Shown: positions 33,966-42,951 of the stretch, in pieces
Layout: the number at the start of each line of letters is the position of its first letter
Position numbering within the stretch: the stretch's first letter is position 1
DNA from: Dokdonella_A sp964582225
GTDB lineage: Bacteria; Pseudomonadota; Gammaproteobacteria; Xanthomonadales; Rhodanobacteraceae
NCBI GenBank assembly: GCA_964582225.1
Contig: CAZORA010000008.1
Location: forward strand, 20,238-84,237
Length of the DNA: 64,000 nucleotides
Direction: 5' to 3'
Made by a program: the position numbers and the translations under genes
The notes under the pieces: model-generated
What the model was told of the DNA's origin: nothing
What the model saw: only the letters and a program-made list of their open reading frames with translations
Databases searched by the model: none

Positions 33966-33992
33966 CCGGAGGGCTGCTACGCTGCCCTCCGG
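33966..33992. promoter_or_regulatory. Perfect inverted repeat over the DUF2782 promoter region
   Basis: A 9-bp perfect repeat CCGGAGGGC / GCCCTCCGG flanks a loop holding TACGCT, a plausible -10, about 25 bases before the DUF2782 ATG. TGGAGGTC lies next to the start. It could be an operator or an RNA hairpin. Confidence 0.4.
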
Positions 33993-34008
33993 GAGTCTGG
34001 AGGTCATC

Positions 34009-34479
34009 ATGAAAGCTATCGCTCGCCTGCTGTTCACCCTGTTGCCCGCGTGCGCGCTCGCCTGGGCGCCGCCGAGCTTCGCGCAGCAACCACCCCCCAG
34101 CGAGGTGCCGCCGCCGCCGGGGCTCGACGAACCGGGTGTAGCCACCCCGCCCGCAGCCGCGCAGCCGCAGCGCGAGCAGAGCACGCCGCGCGAGGACGAC
34201 CCGCTAGCACCGCTGCCCAAGCCCGACTCGCGCCTCGCGCGCGACAAGGCGAGTCGCGACGCCGCGCGCGCTGCGGCGAGCGAGATGACCCGCCGCGCGC
34301 AGGGCGAGGACACGATCGAGGAATACCGCCAGAACGGTCGCATCTGGATGATCAAGATCCGCCACCCCAGCGGCCCGGTGCAGACCTTCTATGCCGACGA
34401 CGGCAGCGGCCGCCTGCAGCGCGATCCGCGCGAAGGTCCGGTGTCGCCGGTGTACTTCACGCTCTACGAGTGGAAGTAG
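34009..34479 (+). CDS. Exported DUF2782 protein
   Basis: 156 residues. The signal peptide (MKAIARLLFTLLPACALAWA) is followed by a Pro/Gln-rich disordered stretch (25-85). A C-terminal domain reads TIEEYRQNGRIWMIKIRHPSGPVQTFY and ends PVYFTLYEWK, which matches DUF2782. Genes of this family often lie beside polA in gammaproteobacteria, as here. A good GGAGG precedes the ATG. Periplasmic; function unknown. Confidence 0.82.
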   Translation: MKAIARLLFTLLPACALAWAPPSFAQQPPPSEVPPPPGLDEPGVATPPAAAQPQREQSTPREDDPLAPLPKPDSRLARDKASRDAARAAASEMTRRAQGEDTIEEYRQNGRIWMIKIRHPSGPVQTFYADDGSGRLQRDPREGPVSPVYFTLYEWK

Positions 34480-34590
34480 TGCGGCGCTGAACGCGCGGGG
34501 CCGAGTCGACCGGCGGATTGGCGTCGCAAACTTCGCCGCGGATGCGGTATGACCTTCGACCTACTTTCGGGTTATGGCCGTCGTGATGTA

Positions 34591-34604
34591 GTGTTGTATA
34601 ACAC
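34591..34604. promoter_or_regulatory. AT-rich palindrome before the ABC-M1 operon
   Basis: GTGTT-GTAT-AACAC, 21 bases before the ATPase ATG in an unusually AT-rich patch. It includes TATAAC, a possible -10, so a dimeric repressor (for example GntR-type) could act here. No regulator gene is adjacent. Confidence 0.4.
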
Positions 34605-34624
34605 CGATCACAAAGATTGCGCAG

Positions 34625-35506
34625 ATGTTGACGATCCGCTCCCTGTCGAAGACCTACGCCAACGGCGTGCGCGCCCTGCGCGACGTGAATCTCGATGTGC
34701 CGACCGGCATGTTCGGTCTGCTGGGCCCGAACGGCGCGGGCAAGTCGACCCTGATGCGGACCATCGCGACCCTGCAGGAACCCGACTCCGGCAGCATCCG
34801 CCTGGGCGAGCAGGACCTGCTCGCCGACAAGACCGCCACGCGCCGCCTGCTCGGCTATCTGCCGCAGGAATTCGGGGTCTATCCAAAGGTCAGCGCCGAG
34901 GCGATGCTCGATCACTTCGCAATGCTGAAGGGCGTCGTCGCGCGCGCCGAGCGCCGCGCGCTGGTCGAGGCGCTGCTGCGCCAGGTCAACCTGTGGGAGG
35001 TGCGCAAGCGCAGGCTCGGCGGCTTTTCCGGCGGCATGCGCCAGCGCTTCGGCATCGCCCAGGCGCTGATCGGCGAGCCGCGCCTGATCATCGTCGACGA
35101 GCCGACCGCGGGCCTCGATCCGGAGGAGCGCAACCGCTTCCTGAACCTGCTGGCCGAGATCGGCGAGCGGGTGGTGGTGATCCTCTCCACCCACATCGTC
35201 GAGGACGTCACCGATCTGTGCTCGCGGATGGCGATCCTCGCCGAGGGTGAAGTGCTGCTGAGCGGCGAGCCCGCGTCCGCGGTTGCCGCGCTGGACGGGC
35301 GCGTGTGGCGGCGCGAGATTCCGAAGGCCGCGCTGGAGGACTACCGTCGGAACATGACCGTGCTGTCGACGCGCCTCGCCGGCGGGCGCACGCTGATCCA
35401 CGTGCTGGCCGAGCAGCGTCCGGAGGAAGGCTTCGTCGCCATCGGCCCGGATCTCGAGGACGTCTACTTCGGCGAGCTGCGCCGCCGCGCCGCCCGCGCG
35501 GCCTGA
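34625..35506 (+). CDS. ABC transporter ATP-binding protein of the permease-M1 system
   Basis: A 293-residue ATPase: Walker A GPNGAGKS, signature FSGGMRQR, Walker B LIIVDEPTAGLD, H-loop LSTHIVEDV. It lacks membrane helices and pairs with the next gene, a permease fused to a peptidase, 12 bases downstream. Export of peptide or protein is possible, but nothing in the sequence defines a substrate. Confidence 0.9.
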   Translation: MLTIRSLSKTYANGVRALRDVNLDVPTGMFGLLGPNGAGKSTLMRTIATLQEPDSGSIRLGEQDLLADKTATRRLLGYLPQEFGVYPKVSAEAMLDHFAMLKGVVARAERRALVEALLRQVNLWEVRKRRLGGFSGGMRQRFGIAQALIGEPRLIIVDEPTAGLDPEERNRFLNLLAEIGERVVVILSTHIVEDVTDLCSRMAILAEGEVLLSGEPASAVAALDGRVWRREIPKAALEDYRRNMTVLSTRLAGGRTLIHVLAEQRPEEGFVAIGPDLEDVYFGELRRRAARAA

Positions 35507-35518
35507 GGGGCGACCGCC

Positions 35519-38500
35519 GTGTTCCGTGAAATTCTGCGCTTCGAGCTGCGCCAGCAGTTGCGCAGCCCGCTGTTCTGGCTGATCGCGCTGGCTTTCGCCG
35601 GCATCGCCTTTGCCGCCGCCGGCTCCGACTCGATCACGATCGGCGGCGGCATCGGCAACGTGCTGCGCAACGCGCCCACCGTGGTGATCGAGCAGCTGAC
35701 CTTGTTCAGTCTGCTCGGCATGTTTCTGGTGACTCTGTTCGTCGCCGGGGCCGTTCTGCGCGACTTCGATGCCGGCACCGCGGAGCTCTTCTTCAGCGCG
35801 CCAATCTCGCGCGCCGGCTATCTGGGCGGCCGCTTCGCCGCCGGCTACCTGGCGGCGCTGGCGGTCCTGCTGGCAACGGCGCTCGGCATGATGAGCGGCG
35901 TGCTGATGCCGTGGGTGGATTCCGCCCGCGTCGGCCCGACCCGCCTCGACGCCTACGCCTGGGCCTTCCTGGTGTGGATCGGACCCAACCTGTTCTTCAT
36001 CTCCGCCTTCCTGTTCCTGCTGGCGAGCCTGACGCGCTCGATGCTGAAGACCTACATCGGCGTGATCGCGTTTTTCGTCCTCTGGCAGATCGGGCTGACC
36101 GCTTCGCACACCCTCGAGCACCGCGCGCTCGGCGCCCTATTGGATCCATTCGGCGCCCACGCGCTGGACCTGATCACGCAGTACTGGACTGCCGCCGACA
36201 GCAACGCGCGGCTGCCCGCACTGTCGGGCCTGCTGCTGGCCAACCGTACGCTCTGGATCGGCGTCGGCGCTGCCATGCTGACGGCGGCCTTCGCCTTCTT
36301 CCGACCCGATCGCGAAAGCTTCCGGCTCGGCCGACGCAAGCCGCGCAGGGGACCGCAGGCGGGCGCCGAACCCGATCCGCTGGCGCGTCCGAGCCTGCCG
36401 CAGGTGCAGCTCGCGAACGGCCCGCGCAGCCGCTTCGCGCAGTGGCTGCGGCTGGCCTGGTTCGACACCCGCGCCGTGGTCGGCGGGGTCGCTTTCCTGG
36501 TCATGCTGGCATTCGGGCTGATGAACCTTGGCGGCGCGCTCGCCTACGCCAATCAGTCCTTTGGCACGCCGGTGTATCCGGTCACCCACTCGATCCTCGA
36601 GCTGGTCAATGGAGCCTACAGCTGGCTGCTGGTGATCATCATCGCTTTCTACGCCGGCGAGCTGGTCTGGCGCGAACGCGAGCAGCGGGTGGCGGCGGTG
36701 CTCGACGCCCTGCCGCTGCCGGACTGGATTCCGCTGCTGTCCAAATTCACCGCCCTGCTGGCGGTGATCGTGCTGTTTCTCGCCGGCGGCAGCGCGGTGG
36801 GCGTGGGCTATCAGCTGTTCACCGGAGGGGTGGCGATCGAACCGGGGCTCTACCTCTCCGACCTCGCTCTGAATGCGCTGGGCTTCGCCCTGTTCGCGGC
36901 GCTCGCGCTGTTCTTCCAGGCAGTCGCGGGCAGCAAGTTCACGGGTTATTTTCTGATCCTGCTCTACATGGTGAGCCGTATCGCGCTCGATCAGCTGCAC
37001 TTCGAGCATCACCTCTACAACTTCGGCAGCGCGCCGGATGCGCCGTATTCGGACATGAACGGCTACGGGCATTTCCTCGCCGCCCACCTCTGGTTCAGCG
37101 CCTACTGGGGCTTCGCCGCAGTTGCTCTGCTGATCGTCGCCGCGCTCTACTGGACGCGCGGCAGCGCGGCCGGGCTGCGCGAACGCAGCCGCATCGCCCG
37201 GACCCGCCTGCGCTGGCCGGCGCGCCTGGGCCTGGCCGGCGCGCTGGCAGCTTTCGCCGCCACCGGCGTCTTTCTCTGGTACCAGACCACGGTGGTGAAC
37301 CGCTATGTGCCAAGCGACGTGGGCAAACAGCGGCAGGCCGACTACGAGAAGAGCTATCGGCAGTATCAGGATCTGGCGCAGCCGAAGATCAGCGACGTGC
37401 GCGTCGAGATGGACCTGTACCCACGCGAGCGGCGCGTCGAGATCCGCGGGCACTACCGGCTGGCAAACCGCAGCGCCGAGCCGATCCGGGATCTGCACGT
37501 GCTGTTGCCGGCCGACGTCGAGCTGCAGGAGGCGCACTTCGCGCCGCACGAAGTCGTGCAGCGGGACGAGGACAACGGCTACACGATCTACCGCCTCGAC
37601 GAGCCCTTGGCGCCGGGGGCGACGATGCCCTTCGACTTTCAGCTGCGCTACTGGAGCCGCGGCCTGCGCAACCGCCCGGACGATACGCGGGTGGTGGAGA
37701 ACGGCAGCTTCTTCAGCAATGCCGGCTTCCCCCGGTTCGGCTACGACGCGAGTCGCGAGCTGAGCGACCGCAACGATCGCCGCAAGTACGGCCTGCCCGA
37801 GCTGCCGCGGATGCCGAAGATCGACGATGTGCCGGCACATCAGTTCAACCTACTGAGCCGCGACGCGGACTGGGTGAACTTCGAGGCGATCCTCTCCACC
37901 GAGCCCGATCAGATCGCGATCGCGCCGGGCTATCTGCAGCGCGAATGGGTCGCCAACGGGCGGCGCTGGTTCCACTACCGCATGGACCAGCCGATCCTCA
38001 ATTTCTTCTCCTTCCAGTCGGCGCGCTATGCGGTCAGCCGCGACCGCTGGAACGACGTCGCGATCGAGGTCTACCACGACCCGAAGCACGCCTGGAACGT
38101 GGAACGGATGATCGACTCGACGAAGAAGTCGCTGGCCGAGTTCAGCAAGGCCTACGGACCCTACCAGTTCCGCCAGCTGCGCATCGTCGAGTTCCCGGGC
38201 TACGAGTCCTTCGCCCAGAGCTTCGCCAACACCGTGCCCTACTCGGAGTCGATCGGCTTCATTGCCGACCTGCGCGACGCGGACGCCATCGATTACGTGT
38301 TCTACGTCACCGCTCACGAGGTCGCGCACCAGTGGTGGGGTCACCAGGTGGTTCCGGCGGGCGTGCAGGGCGCGACCATGCTGGCGGAAAGCTTCGCCCA
38401 GTATTCCGCGCTGATGGTGCAGGAGGCGGAGTACGGCGCGGAAAAGATGCGTCGCTTCCTGAAGTACGAGCTGGATCGCTATTTGCGCGGGCGCGGCGTC

Positions 38501-39103
38501 GAGGAGGTCGAGGAACTGCCACTGGCGCTGAACGAAAACCAGCCCTACATCCACTACCGCAAGGGTTCGGTGGTCATGTACGCGCTCAAGGACTACCTTG
38601 GTCAGGATGCGGTTGACCGCACGCTGGCGCGCTTTCGCGCTCGCCACGCATTTCAGCCGCCGCCCTGGGTCGACAGCCGCGAGTTTCTCGCCGAGCTGCG
38701 CAGAGAAGCCGGGCCGGCGCGCGAATCGCTGATCGAGGATCTGTTCGAGAAGATCACGGTGTTCGACAATCGCCTGAGCGGCGCCAGCGCGAAGAAGCGC
38801 GCGGATGGCCGCTGGGACGTCACGCTCGCGCTGCACGCGGGCAAGGTGCACGTCGACGGCGTCGGCAACGAAACCGCAGCGCGCATCGACCAGCCCATCG
38901 ACATCGGCGTGTTCGCGCGCCCGGCGCAGGGCAAGGGCGAGGAGCCGCCGGTGCTGTTCCTAGCCAAACGCGAGATCGCGGACGGCGACAGCGAGCTGAC
39001 CGTCACCGTGGACGCCGAACCCTGGGAAGCCGGCATCGATCCCTACAACAAGCTGATCGATCGCGTCTCCGGTGACAACCGCAAGCGGGTCACGCTGGAG
39101 TAG
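35519..39103 (+). CDS. ABC-2 permease fused to an M1-family aminopeptidase
   Basis: 1194 residues from a GTG with GAGGGG 5 bases upstream. Residues 1-590 carry about twelve hydrophobic segments arranged as two ABC-2 permease modules. After a final membrane helix (near 575-590) comes a 600-residue M1 metallopeptidase domain with zinc site HEVAHQWWGH and downstream Glu in LAESFAQYSALM. The gluzincin domain would face the periplasm. The ATPase partner is encoded directly upstream. The family is known as ABC permease/M1 aminopeptidase; its physiological role is unresolved. Confidence 0.92.
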   Translation: MFREILRFELRQQLRSPLFWLIALAFAGIAFAAAGSDSITIGGGIGNVLRNAPTVVIEQLTLFSLLGMFLVTLFVAGAVLRDFDAGTAELFFSAPISRAGYLGGRFAAGYLAALAVLLATALGMMSGVLMPWVDSARVGPTRLDAYAWAFLVWIGPNLFFISAFLFLLASLTRSMLKTYIGVIAFFVLWQIGLTASHTLEHRALGALLDPFGAHALDLITQYWTAADSNARLPALSGLLLANRTLWIGVGAAMLTAAFAFFRPDRESFRLGRRKPRRGPQAGAEPDPLARPSLPQVQLANGPRSRFAQWLRLAWFDTRAVVGGVAFLVMLAFGLMNLGGALAYANQSFGTPVYPVTHSILELVNGAYSWLLVIIIAFYAGELVWREREQRVAAVLDALPLPDWIPLLSKFTALLAVIVLFLAGGSAVGVGYQLFTGGVAIEPGLYLSDLALNALGFALFAALALFFQAVAGSKFTGYFLILLYMVSRIALDQLHFEHHLYNFGSAPDAPYSDMNGYGHFLAAHLWFSAYWGFAAVALLIVAALYWTRGSAAGLRERSRIARTRLRWPARLGLAGALAAFAATGVFLWYQTTVVNRYVPSDVGKQRQADYEKSYRQYQDLAQPKISDVRVEMDLYPRERRVEIRGHYRLANRSAEPIRDLHVLLPADVELQEAHFAPHEVVQRDEDNGYTIYRLDEPLAPGATMPFDFQLRYWSRGLRNRPDDTRVVENGSFFSNAGFPRFGYDASRELSDRNDRRKYGLPELPRMPKIDDVPAHQFNLLSRDADWVNFEAILSTEPDQIAIAPGYLQREWVANGRRWFHYRMDQPILNFFSFQSARYAVSRDRWNDVAIEVYHDPKHAWNVERMIDSTKKSLAEFSKAYGPYQFRQLRIVEFPGYESFAQSFANTVPYSESIGFIADLRDADAIDYVFYVTAHEVAHQWWGHQVVPAGVQGATMLAESFAQYSALMVQEAEYGAEKMRRFLKYELDRYLRGRGVEEVEELPLALNENQPYIHYRKGSVVMYALKDYLGQDAVDRTLARFRARHAFQPPPWVDSREFLAELRREAGPARESLIEDLFEKITVFDNRLSGASAKKRADGRWDVTLALHAGKVHVDGVGNETAARIDQPIDIGVFARPAQGKGEEPPVLFLAKREIADGDSELTVTVDAEPWEAGIDPYNKLIDRVSGDNRKRVTLE

Positions 39104-39121
39104 TCGCGCTCGCGACGCGGA

Positions 39122-39772
39122 TCAGGAGCGCACGCGCCCCTGGCCCTCGTTGTCCCAGTAGCCGAACAGGCGGCGAACGATCAGCTTGTAGAGGCGCTTG
39201 CCGGTCGCCCGCCAGATGCGGGCGGGCGGTGACGGTCGCGCCAGAATCGCGCGCTGGCGCGCGCTCAGGGCCTCGGGGCAGTAGCTGCGCTTGTGCTTCA
39301 GCAGATGCCGGATGTCCTCGCGCGCGAGCAGGCGGAACAGGCGGTTTCGGCGATCGCAGGTCCAGGCGATCTGGAAGTCGACCAGCGCCGGTCGGCCGTC
39401 GGGTCGCACCAGCCAGTTGGGTTCCTTGGCCAGGTCGTTGTGCGCCACGCCGCGGCGGTGCAGTGCGGCCAGCAGGCGCAGCGCCTCACGGTAGTAGGCG
39501 CGCGCGACGGGCCTGGCCTCCTGCATCGGCAGGCCATCGATGTATCCGCGCAACAGCTCGCGCCCGTCCCAGGCGAGCAGCGCCGGCACGCCCTCGAGGC
39601 CCGCGAGGCGACCGAGCGCGCGCGCCTCGCGCGCGGCGGCACGGCGCGCGAAGGCCCGTGCCCACCAGCGCGCGGCAGCGACGTCGCGACGCACGAACGA
39701 GCGTCCGTCGATCTCGATCCGCTCGATCCGGCCGAGCTGGTCCGCCTTGAGCAGGCGCGGCGCGGCCGCCAA
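39122..39772 (-). CDS. RIO/InaA-like small protein kinase
   Basis: About 216 residues if initiated at TTG 39772; no ATG or GTG fits, and the frame upstream overlaps the oxygenase gene in another frame. The kinase catalytic loop is seen as GVAHNDLAKEPNWLV (HxD with downstream Asn) and the metal-binding Asp in ALVDFQIAW. The usual glycine-rich loop is reduced, as in RIO1/Kdo-kinase-like proteins. It may phosphorylate a lipid, sugar or protein. It is the last gene of the fbp operon. Confidence 0.72.
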   Translation of the reverse strand: MAAAPRLLKADQLGRIERIEIDGRSFVRRDVAAARWWARAFARRAAAREARALGRLAGLEGVPALLAWDGRELLRGYIDGLPMQEARPVARAYYREALRLLAALHRRGVAHNDLAKEPNWLVRPDGRPALVDFQIAWTCDRRNRLFRLLAREDIRHLLKHKRSYCPEALSARQRAILARPSPPARIWRATGKRLYKLIVRRLFGYWDNEGQGRVRS

Positions 39773-39788
39773 CGGGAGCGACTCGCCG

Positions 39789-40505
39789 TCAGCTCGCCGG
39801 TTTGGACGGGTCGGCATACAGCACTTCGGCGCGCTGGAACAGCACCCACGAGGTGGCGATGTACTTGTTGCCACCTTTGGGCTGATTGCCGCGGTGGGTG
39901 TGGGTGAAGCCTGCCGGCGCGATGACCAGGGTGCCGGTGCGGGGCGTGGTCTTGAAGTTCTGGTGGAAAAACTCGGTCTCACCTTCGCGGAAGTCGTCGT
40001 TCAGATAAACCAGCCACAGCACCACGCGGTGCAGGATGTCGGGATCCGCGTGCGGCATCAGCTCGCTGTGCCAGTAGGGATAGCCACCCTCGTCGGCAAA
40101 GTAGCGCTGCAGGTTGATCGTGCCGGGACGGAACAGGCGCGTCACCAGACGCTGCAGATCGACGTCCGGCATGGCGCAGATATCTGCGGCGCCGAGCTGG
40201 GTGCGCTCGCCGTCGCGGTTTTGGCGGTACAGCGCGGTCGGCGCCAGCGCGAGGAAGGGGTACTTGCGGACGTAGGCCATCAGGCAGCCGAGCATCGCTT
40301 CGTTCAGCAGGTTTTCGGCCTGCTTCCACTCCGGATGGCGGCTGATGGTGATGTCCCAGCTGTCCTTCAGTTTGATATTGACGCCGCTGCCGGTCGAGCC
40401 GCGGGTCTTCTTGTCGCTGGTCTCGAAGGCCGCGATCAGCTCGCGGCAGAAACCCGGATCCACCGCGTTCTCGTAGGCCTCGATGAAATCGACCGGAGCG
40501 CTCAC
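39789..40505 (-). CDS. 2-oxoglutarate/Fe(II)-dependent oxygenase
   Basis: 238 residues with a prolyl-4-hydroxylase-like double-stranded beta-helix: metal ligands in MPHADPDILHRVVLWLVYLND (HxD) and the distal His with nearby 2OG-binding basic residue in GFTHTHRGN ... GGNKYIATSWV. The ATG at 40505 overlaps the fbp stop (ATGA), so it is co-translated with fructose-bisphosphatase. Substrate unknown; hydroxylation of a protein or small molecule is possible. Confidence 0.85.
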   Translation of the reverse strand: MSAPVDFIEAYENAVDPGFCRELIAAFETSDKKTRGSTGSGVNIKLKDSWDITISRHPEWKQAENLLNEAMLGCLMAYVRKYPFLALAPTALYRQNRDGERTQLGAADICAMPDVDLQRLVTRLFRPGTINLQRYFADEGGYPYWHSELMPHADPDILHRVVLWLVYLNDDFREGETEFFHQNFKTTPRTGTLVIAPAGFTHTHRGNQPKGGNKYIATSWVLFQRAEVLYADPSKPAS

Positions 40506-41548
40506 TCTTCCGCCTCCGCCGCGTCGTGCTCCAGGTGGTAGCGGGTGACGCGCTCGACCTCGTTCTTCGAGCCCAGGAACACCGGCACGCGCTGGTGCAG
40601 CTTTTCCGGCTCGACCTCGAGAATGCGCGCACGCCCGGTGGTCGCCGCGCCGCCCGCCTGCTCGACGATGAAGGACATCGGGTTGGCCTCGTACATGAGC
40701 CGCAGCTTGCCCGGTTTGGACGGATCCTTGAGATCGCGCGGATAGATGAAGATGCCGCCGCGGGTCATGATCCGATGCACGTCGGCCACCATCGAAGCGA
40801 CCCAGCGCATGTTGAAGTCGCGCTCGCGCGGGCCGGTCTTGCCGGCCAGGAGCTCTTCGATATAGCGCTGCATCGGCGCCTCCCAGTGGCGCAGGTTCGA
40901 CATGTTGATGGCGAACTCGCCGGTGTCGGCGGGAATCTGCAGGCGGCTGCCGGTCAGCAGGAAGCTGCCCTGCTCGCGGTCGAGGGTGAACTGGTAGACC
41001 CCATCACCGAGCGTCAGCACCAGCACCGTGCTCGACCCGTAGACCGTGTAGCCGGCGGCGACCTGGCGCGTGCCGGCCTGCAGGAAGGCCTGCTCGTCGG
41101 GCTCGGTCACGCCTTCCGGGCAGCGCAGCACCGAGAAGATGGTGCCTACCGAGATGTTGACGTCGATGTTCGACGAGCCGTCAAGCGGGTCGAAGACCAA
41201 CAGGTATTCGCCCTTCGGATAGCGGTGCGGAATCGGGTGCGGGTCTTCCATCTCCTCGGAGGCGAGCGCGGCCAGGTGGCCGCCCCATTCGTTGGCCTGC
41301 AGCAGAATCTCGTTGGACAGCACGTCGAGCTTCTTTTGGGTTTCGCCCTGCACGTTCTCGGTGCCGGCGCTGCCGAGCGCGTTGCCGAGCGCGCCCTTGC
41401 CGACGGCGATCGCGATTCGCTTGCAGGCGCGCGCGACGACCTCGATCAACAGGCGCAGATCGGCGTTGATGCGCCCGTGATCGCGCTGCACCTCGATCAG
41501 GAAATGGGTAAGGGAAATGTGTTTATGCAAGAATGGCGGCGTGGACAT
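40502..41548 (-). CDS. fbp: Fructose-1,6-bisphosphatase class 1
   Basis: A 348-residue gluconeogenic phosphatase that makes fructose 6-phosphate. The metal-binding motif DPLDGSSNIDVNISVGTIFS is present, and GGIFIYPRDLKDPSKPGKLRLMYEANP is typical. The ATG at 41548 (MSTPPFLHKH) is chosen by family length. It leads an operon with the oxygenase and kinase genes. A 16-base palindrome lies 54 bases upstream. Confidence 0.95.
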   Translation of the reverse strand: MSTPPFLHKHISLTHFLIEVQRDHGRINADLRLLIEVVARACKRIAIAVGKGALGNALGSAGTENVQGETQKKLDVLSNEILLQANEWGGHLAALASEEMEDPHPIPHRYPKGEYLLVFDPLDGSSNIDVNISVGTIFSVLRCPEGVTEPDEQAFLQAGTRQVAAGYTVYGSSTVLVLTLGDGVYQFTLDREQGSFLLTGSRLQIPADTGEFAINMSNLRHWEAPMQRYIEELLAGKTGPRERDFNMRWVASMVADVHRIMTRGGIFIYPRDLKDPSKPGKLRLMYEANPMSFIVEQAGGAATTGRARILEVEPEKLHQRVPVFLGSKNEVERVTRYHLEHDAAEAEE

Positions 41549-41601
41549 CGGACGGTCTCCACAAGGCTGTGGTCCGGCATTGTCGCGGGTTGCCCGCATG
41601 C

Positions 41602-41617
41602 TTGCCAGGTGTGGCAA
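41602..41617. promoter_or_regulatory. Palindrome TTGCCA-N4-TGGCAA between fbp and the VNG-repeat gene
   Basis: A perfect 6-4-6 inverted repeat located in the divergent intergenic region, 54 bases from the fbp start and 71 from the opposite gene. A typical dimeric-repressor operator in form. The regulator is unknown. Confidence 0.5.
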
Positions 41618-41687
41618 CTCGCTTCAGCGCGGGCTGCAGCAAGCATGACGGAATCCTGACAAGTCGGCACAGCTGAAGGAGGCTCCC

Positions 41688-42344
41688 ATGCAAGGTCTGC
41701 GGTTTTCCTTACCCCTGGCTCTCGCGCTGCTCTGGGCGATTCCCGCCCCCGCCGCGCCCGAGGACATCAGCAAGGTCAACAGCTCGATTCGCGTCGAAAA
41801 GAACGCCGAGGCGGGCAATTTGTCCACCGTCAACGGCTCGGTGCGCGTCGCCGAAGGCGCGCGGATCGGCGCGGTGAGCACGGTCAACGGCTCGGTCGAG
41901 ATCGGCGAGCGCGTGCAGCTGGATTCGATCGACACCGTCAACGGCGCCATCGTGCTGGCGGCAGACGCGAAGGCGGCGCGCAACGTCAGCACCGTCAACG
42001 GCTCGATCCGCCTCGAGGCTGGGGTCGAGGTGGGCGGCAGCGTCACCAACGTGAACGGGCGCATCAGTCTGAGCGGTGCACACGTCAACGGCAACATCCG
42101 CACCGTGAGCGGCGACGTCAACATCGGCGCCGACTCGCTGGTGCGCGGCGGTTTGCTGGTCGACCGCGAAACCGGCTGGAGGCTCGGCTTCTCGCGCAAG
42201 CCGCACATCGTGATCGGGCCCAACGCCGTGGTCGAGGGCATCCTCGAGTTTCGCCGCGAGGTGGAGCTCTACGTGAGCGACCGCGCGAAAATCAGCGAAG
42301 TGAAGGGTGCCACCGCAAACCTCTTCAGCGGCGACCAGCCCTGA
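41688..42344 (+). CDS. Exported VNG-repeat (beta-helix/bactofilin-like) protein
   Basis: 218 residues. A signal peptide (cleavage after PAPAA) is followed by about six repeats of 17-20 residues centred on STVNGSVRV-like units (VNSSIRV, VNGSVRV, VNGSVEI, VNGAIVL, VNGSIRL, VNGRISL), then a VSGDVNIG turn. Such ladders build a right-handed beta-helix like bactofilins or polymer-forming cytoskeletal proteins, but here exported. GAAGGAGG lies 5 bases before the ATG at 41688. Function unknown. Confidence 0.75.
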   Translation: MQGLRFSLPLALALLWAIPAPAAPEDISKVNSSIRVEKNAEAGNLSTVNGSVRVAEGARIGAVSTVNGSVEIGERVQLDSIDTVNGAIVLAADAKAARNVSTVNGSIRLEAGVEVGGSVTNVNGRISLSGAHVNGNIRTVSGDVNIGADSLVRGGLLVDRETGWRLGFSRKPHIVIGPNAVVEGILEFRREVELYVSDRAKISEVKGATANLFSGDQP

Positions 42345-42414
42345 GCGCACGGCGCGCTTGCGCGCCGCCGCGCGCCACCCAATAATGCCGGCCCGACACG
42401 GCGGAGGCGTTTCG

Positions 42415-42951
42415 ATGCTGAGCTGGTGGATCGGCGCCGGCGGACTCGCGCTGCTCGCGATCGCAATCGCGCTGTTCAACGAGCTGGTGACGGCCCGCAA
42501 CCAGGTGCGCGCAGCGTGGAGCGACATCGACGTGCAGCTCAGCAGGCGCCACGCCCTGGTGCCGCAGCTGGTGGCGGTGGTGCATGGCTATGCCGCCCAC
42601 GAGCGGGCGACGCTCGAAGCAGTCACTGCCCTGCGAAAGCGTGCGCTGGCCGCCGAGGGACCCGCCGCGAAGGCGGAGGTGGAGGCCGAGCTCGCGCGTC
42701 AGCTCGAGCGGCTGCTCGCGCTGCAGGAACGCTACCCGGACCTCAAGGCCAGTGCGAACTTCCTCGAACTGCAGCGCGAGCTGGTCGAAATCGAGGACCA
42801 TCTGCAGTACGCGCGGCGCTTCTACAATGGCGCCGTGCGCGATCTGAACAACCGGATCGAGGCATTTCCATCGCTGCTCGTGGCACGGCTGGCGAATTTC
42901 CGCCAGGCCGAGTTCTATCGCCACGGCGAAGATCAGACGGCGCCGGCGTGA
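42415..42951 (+). CDS. lemA: LemA family protein
   Basis: 178 residues with one N-terminal membrane helix (ISWWIG-type start MLSWWIGAGGLALLAIAIALFN) and helical LemA core: NQVRAAWSDIDVQLSRRHALVPQLV ... ARRFYNGAVRDLNNRIEAFPS. GGAGG sits 9 bases before the ATG. The stop overlaps the GTG of the DUF2207 gene. LemA/DUF2207 pairs are widespread; they are membrane proteins of unknown role. Confidence 0.92.
   Translation: MLSWWIGAGGLALLAIAIALFNELVTARNQVRAAWSDIDVQLSRRHALVPQLVAVVHGYAAHERATLEAVTALRKRALAAEGPAAKAEVEAELARQLERLLALQERYPDLKASANFLELQRELVEIEDHLQYARRFYNGAVRDLNNRIEAFPSLLVARLANFRQAEFYRHGEDQTAPA

Noticed and set aside
35911..38616. 901-codon frame in the +1 register inside the ABC-M1 gene
   Set aside because: Low-complexity Arg/Ala/Gly translation without motifs; the ABC-M1 frame has clear domains.
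41770..42070. Regular repeats that might look like a CRISPR array
   Set aside because: They encode in-frame VNG protein repeats with no identical spacers or direct repeats at DNA level.
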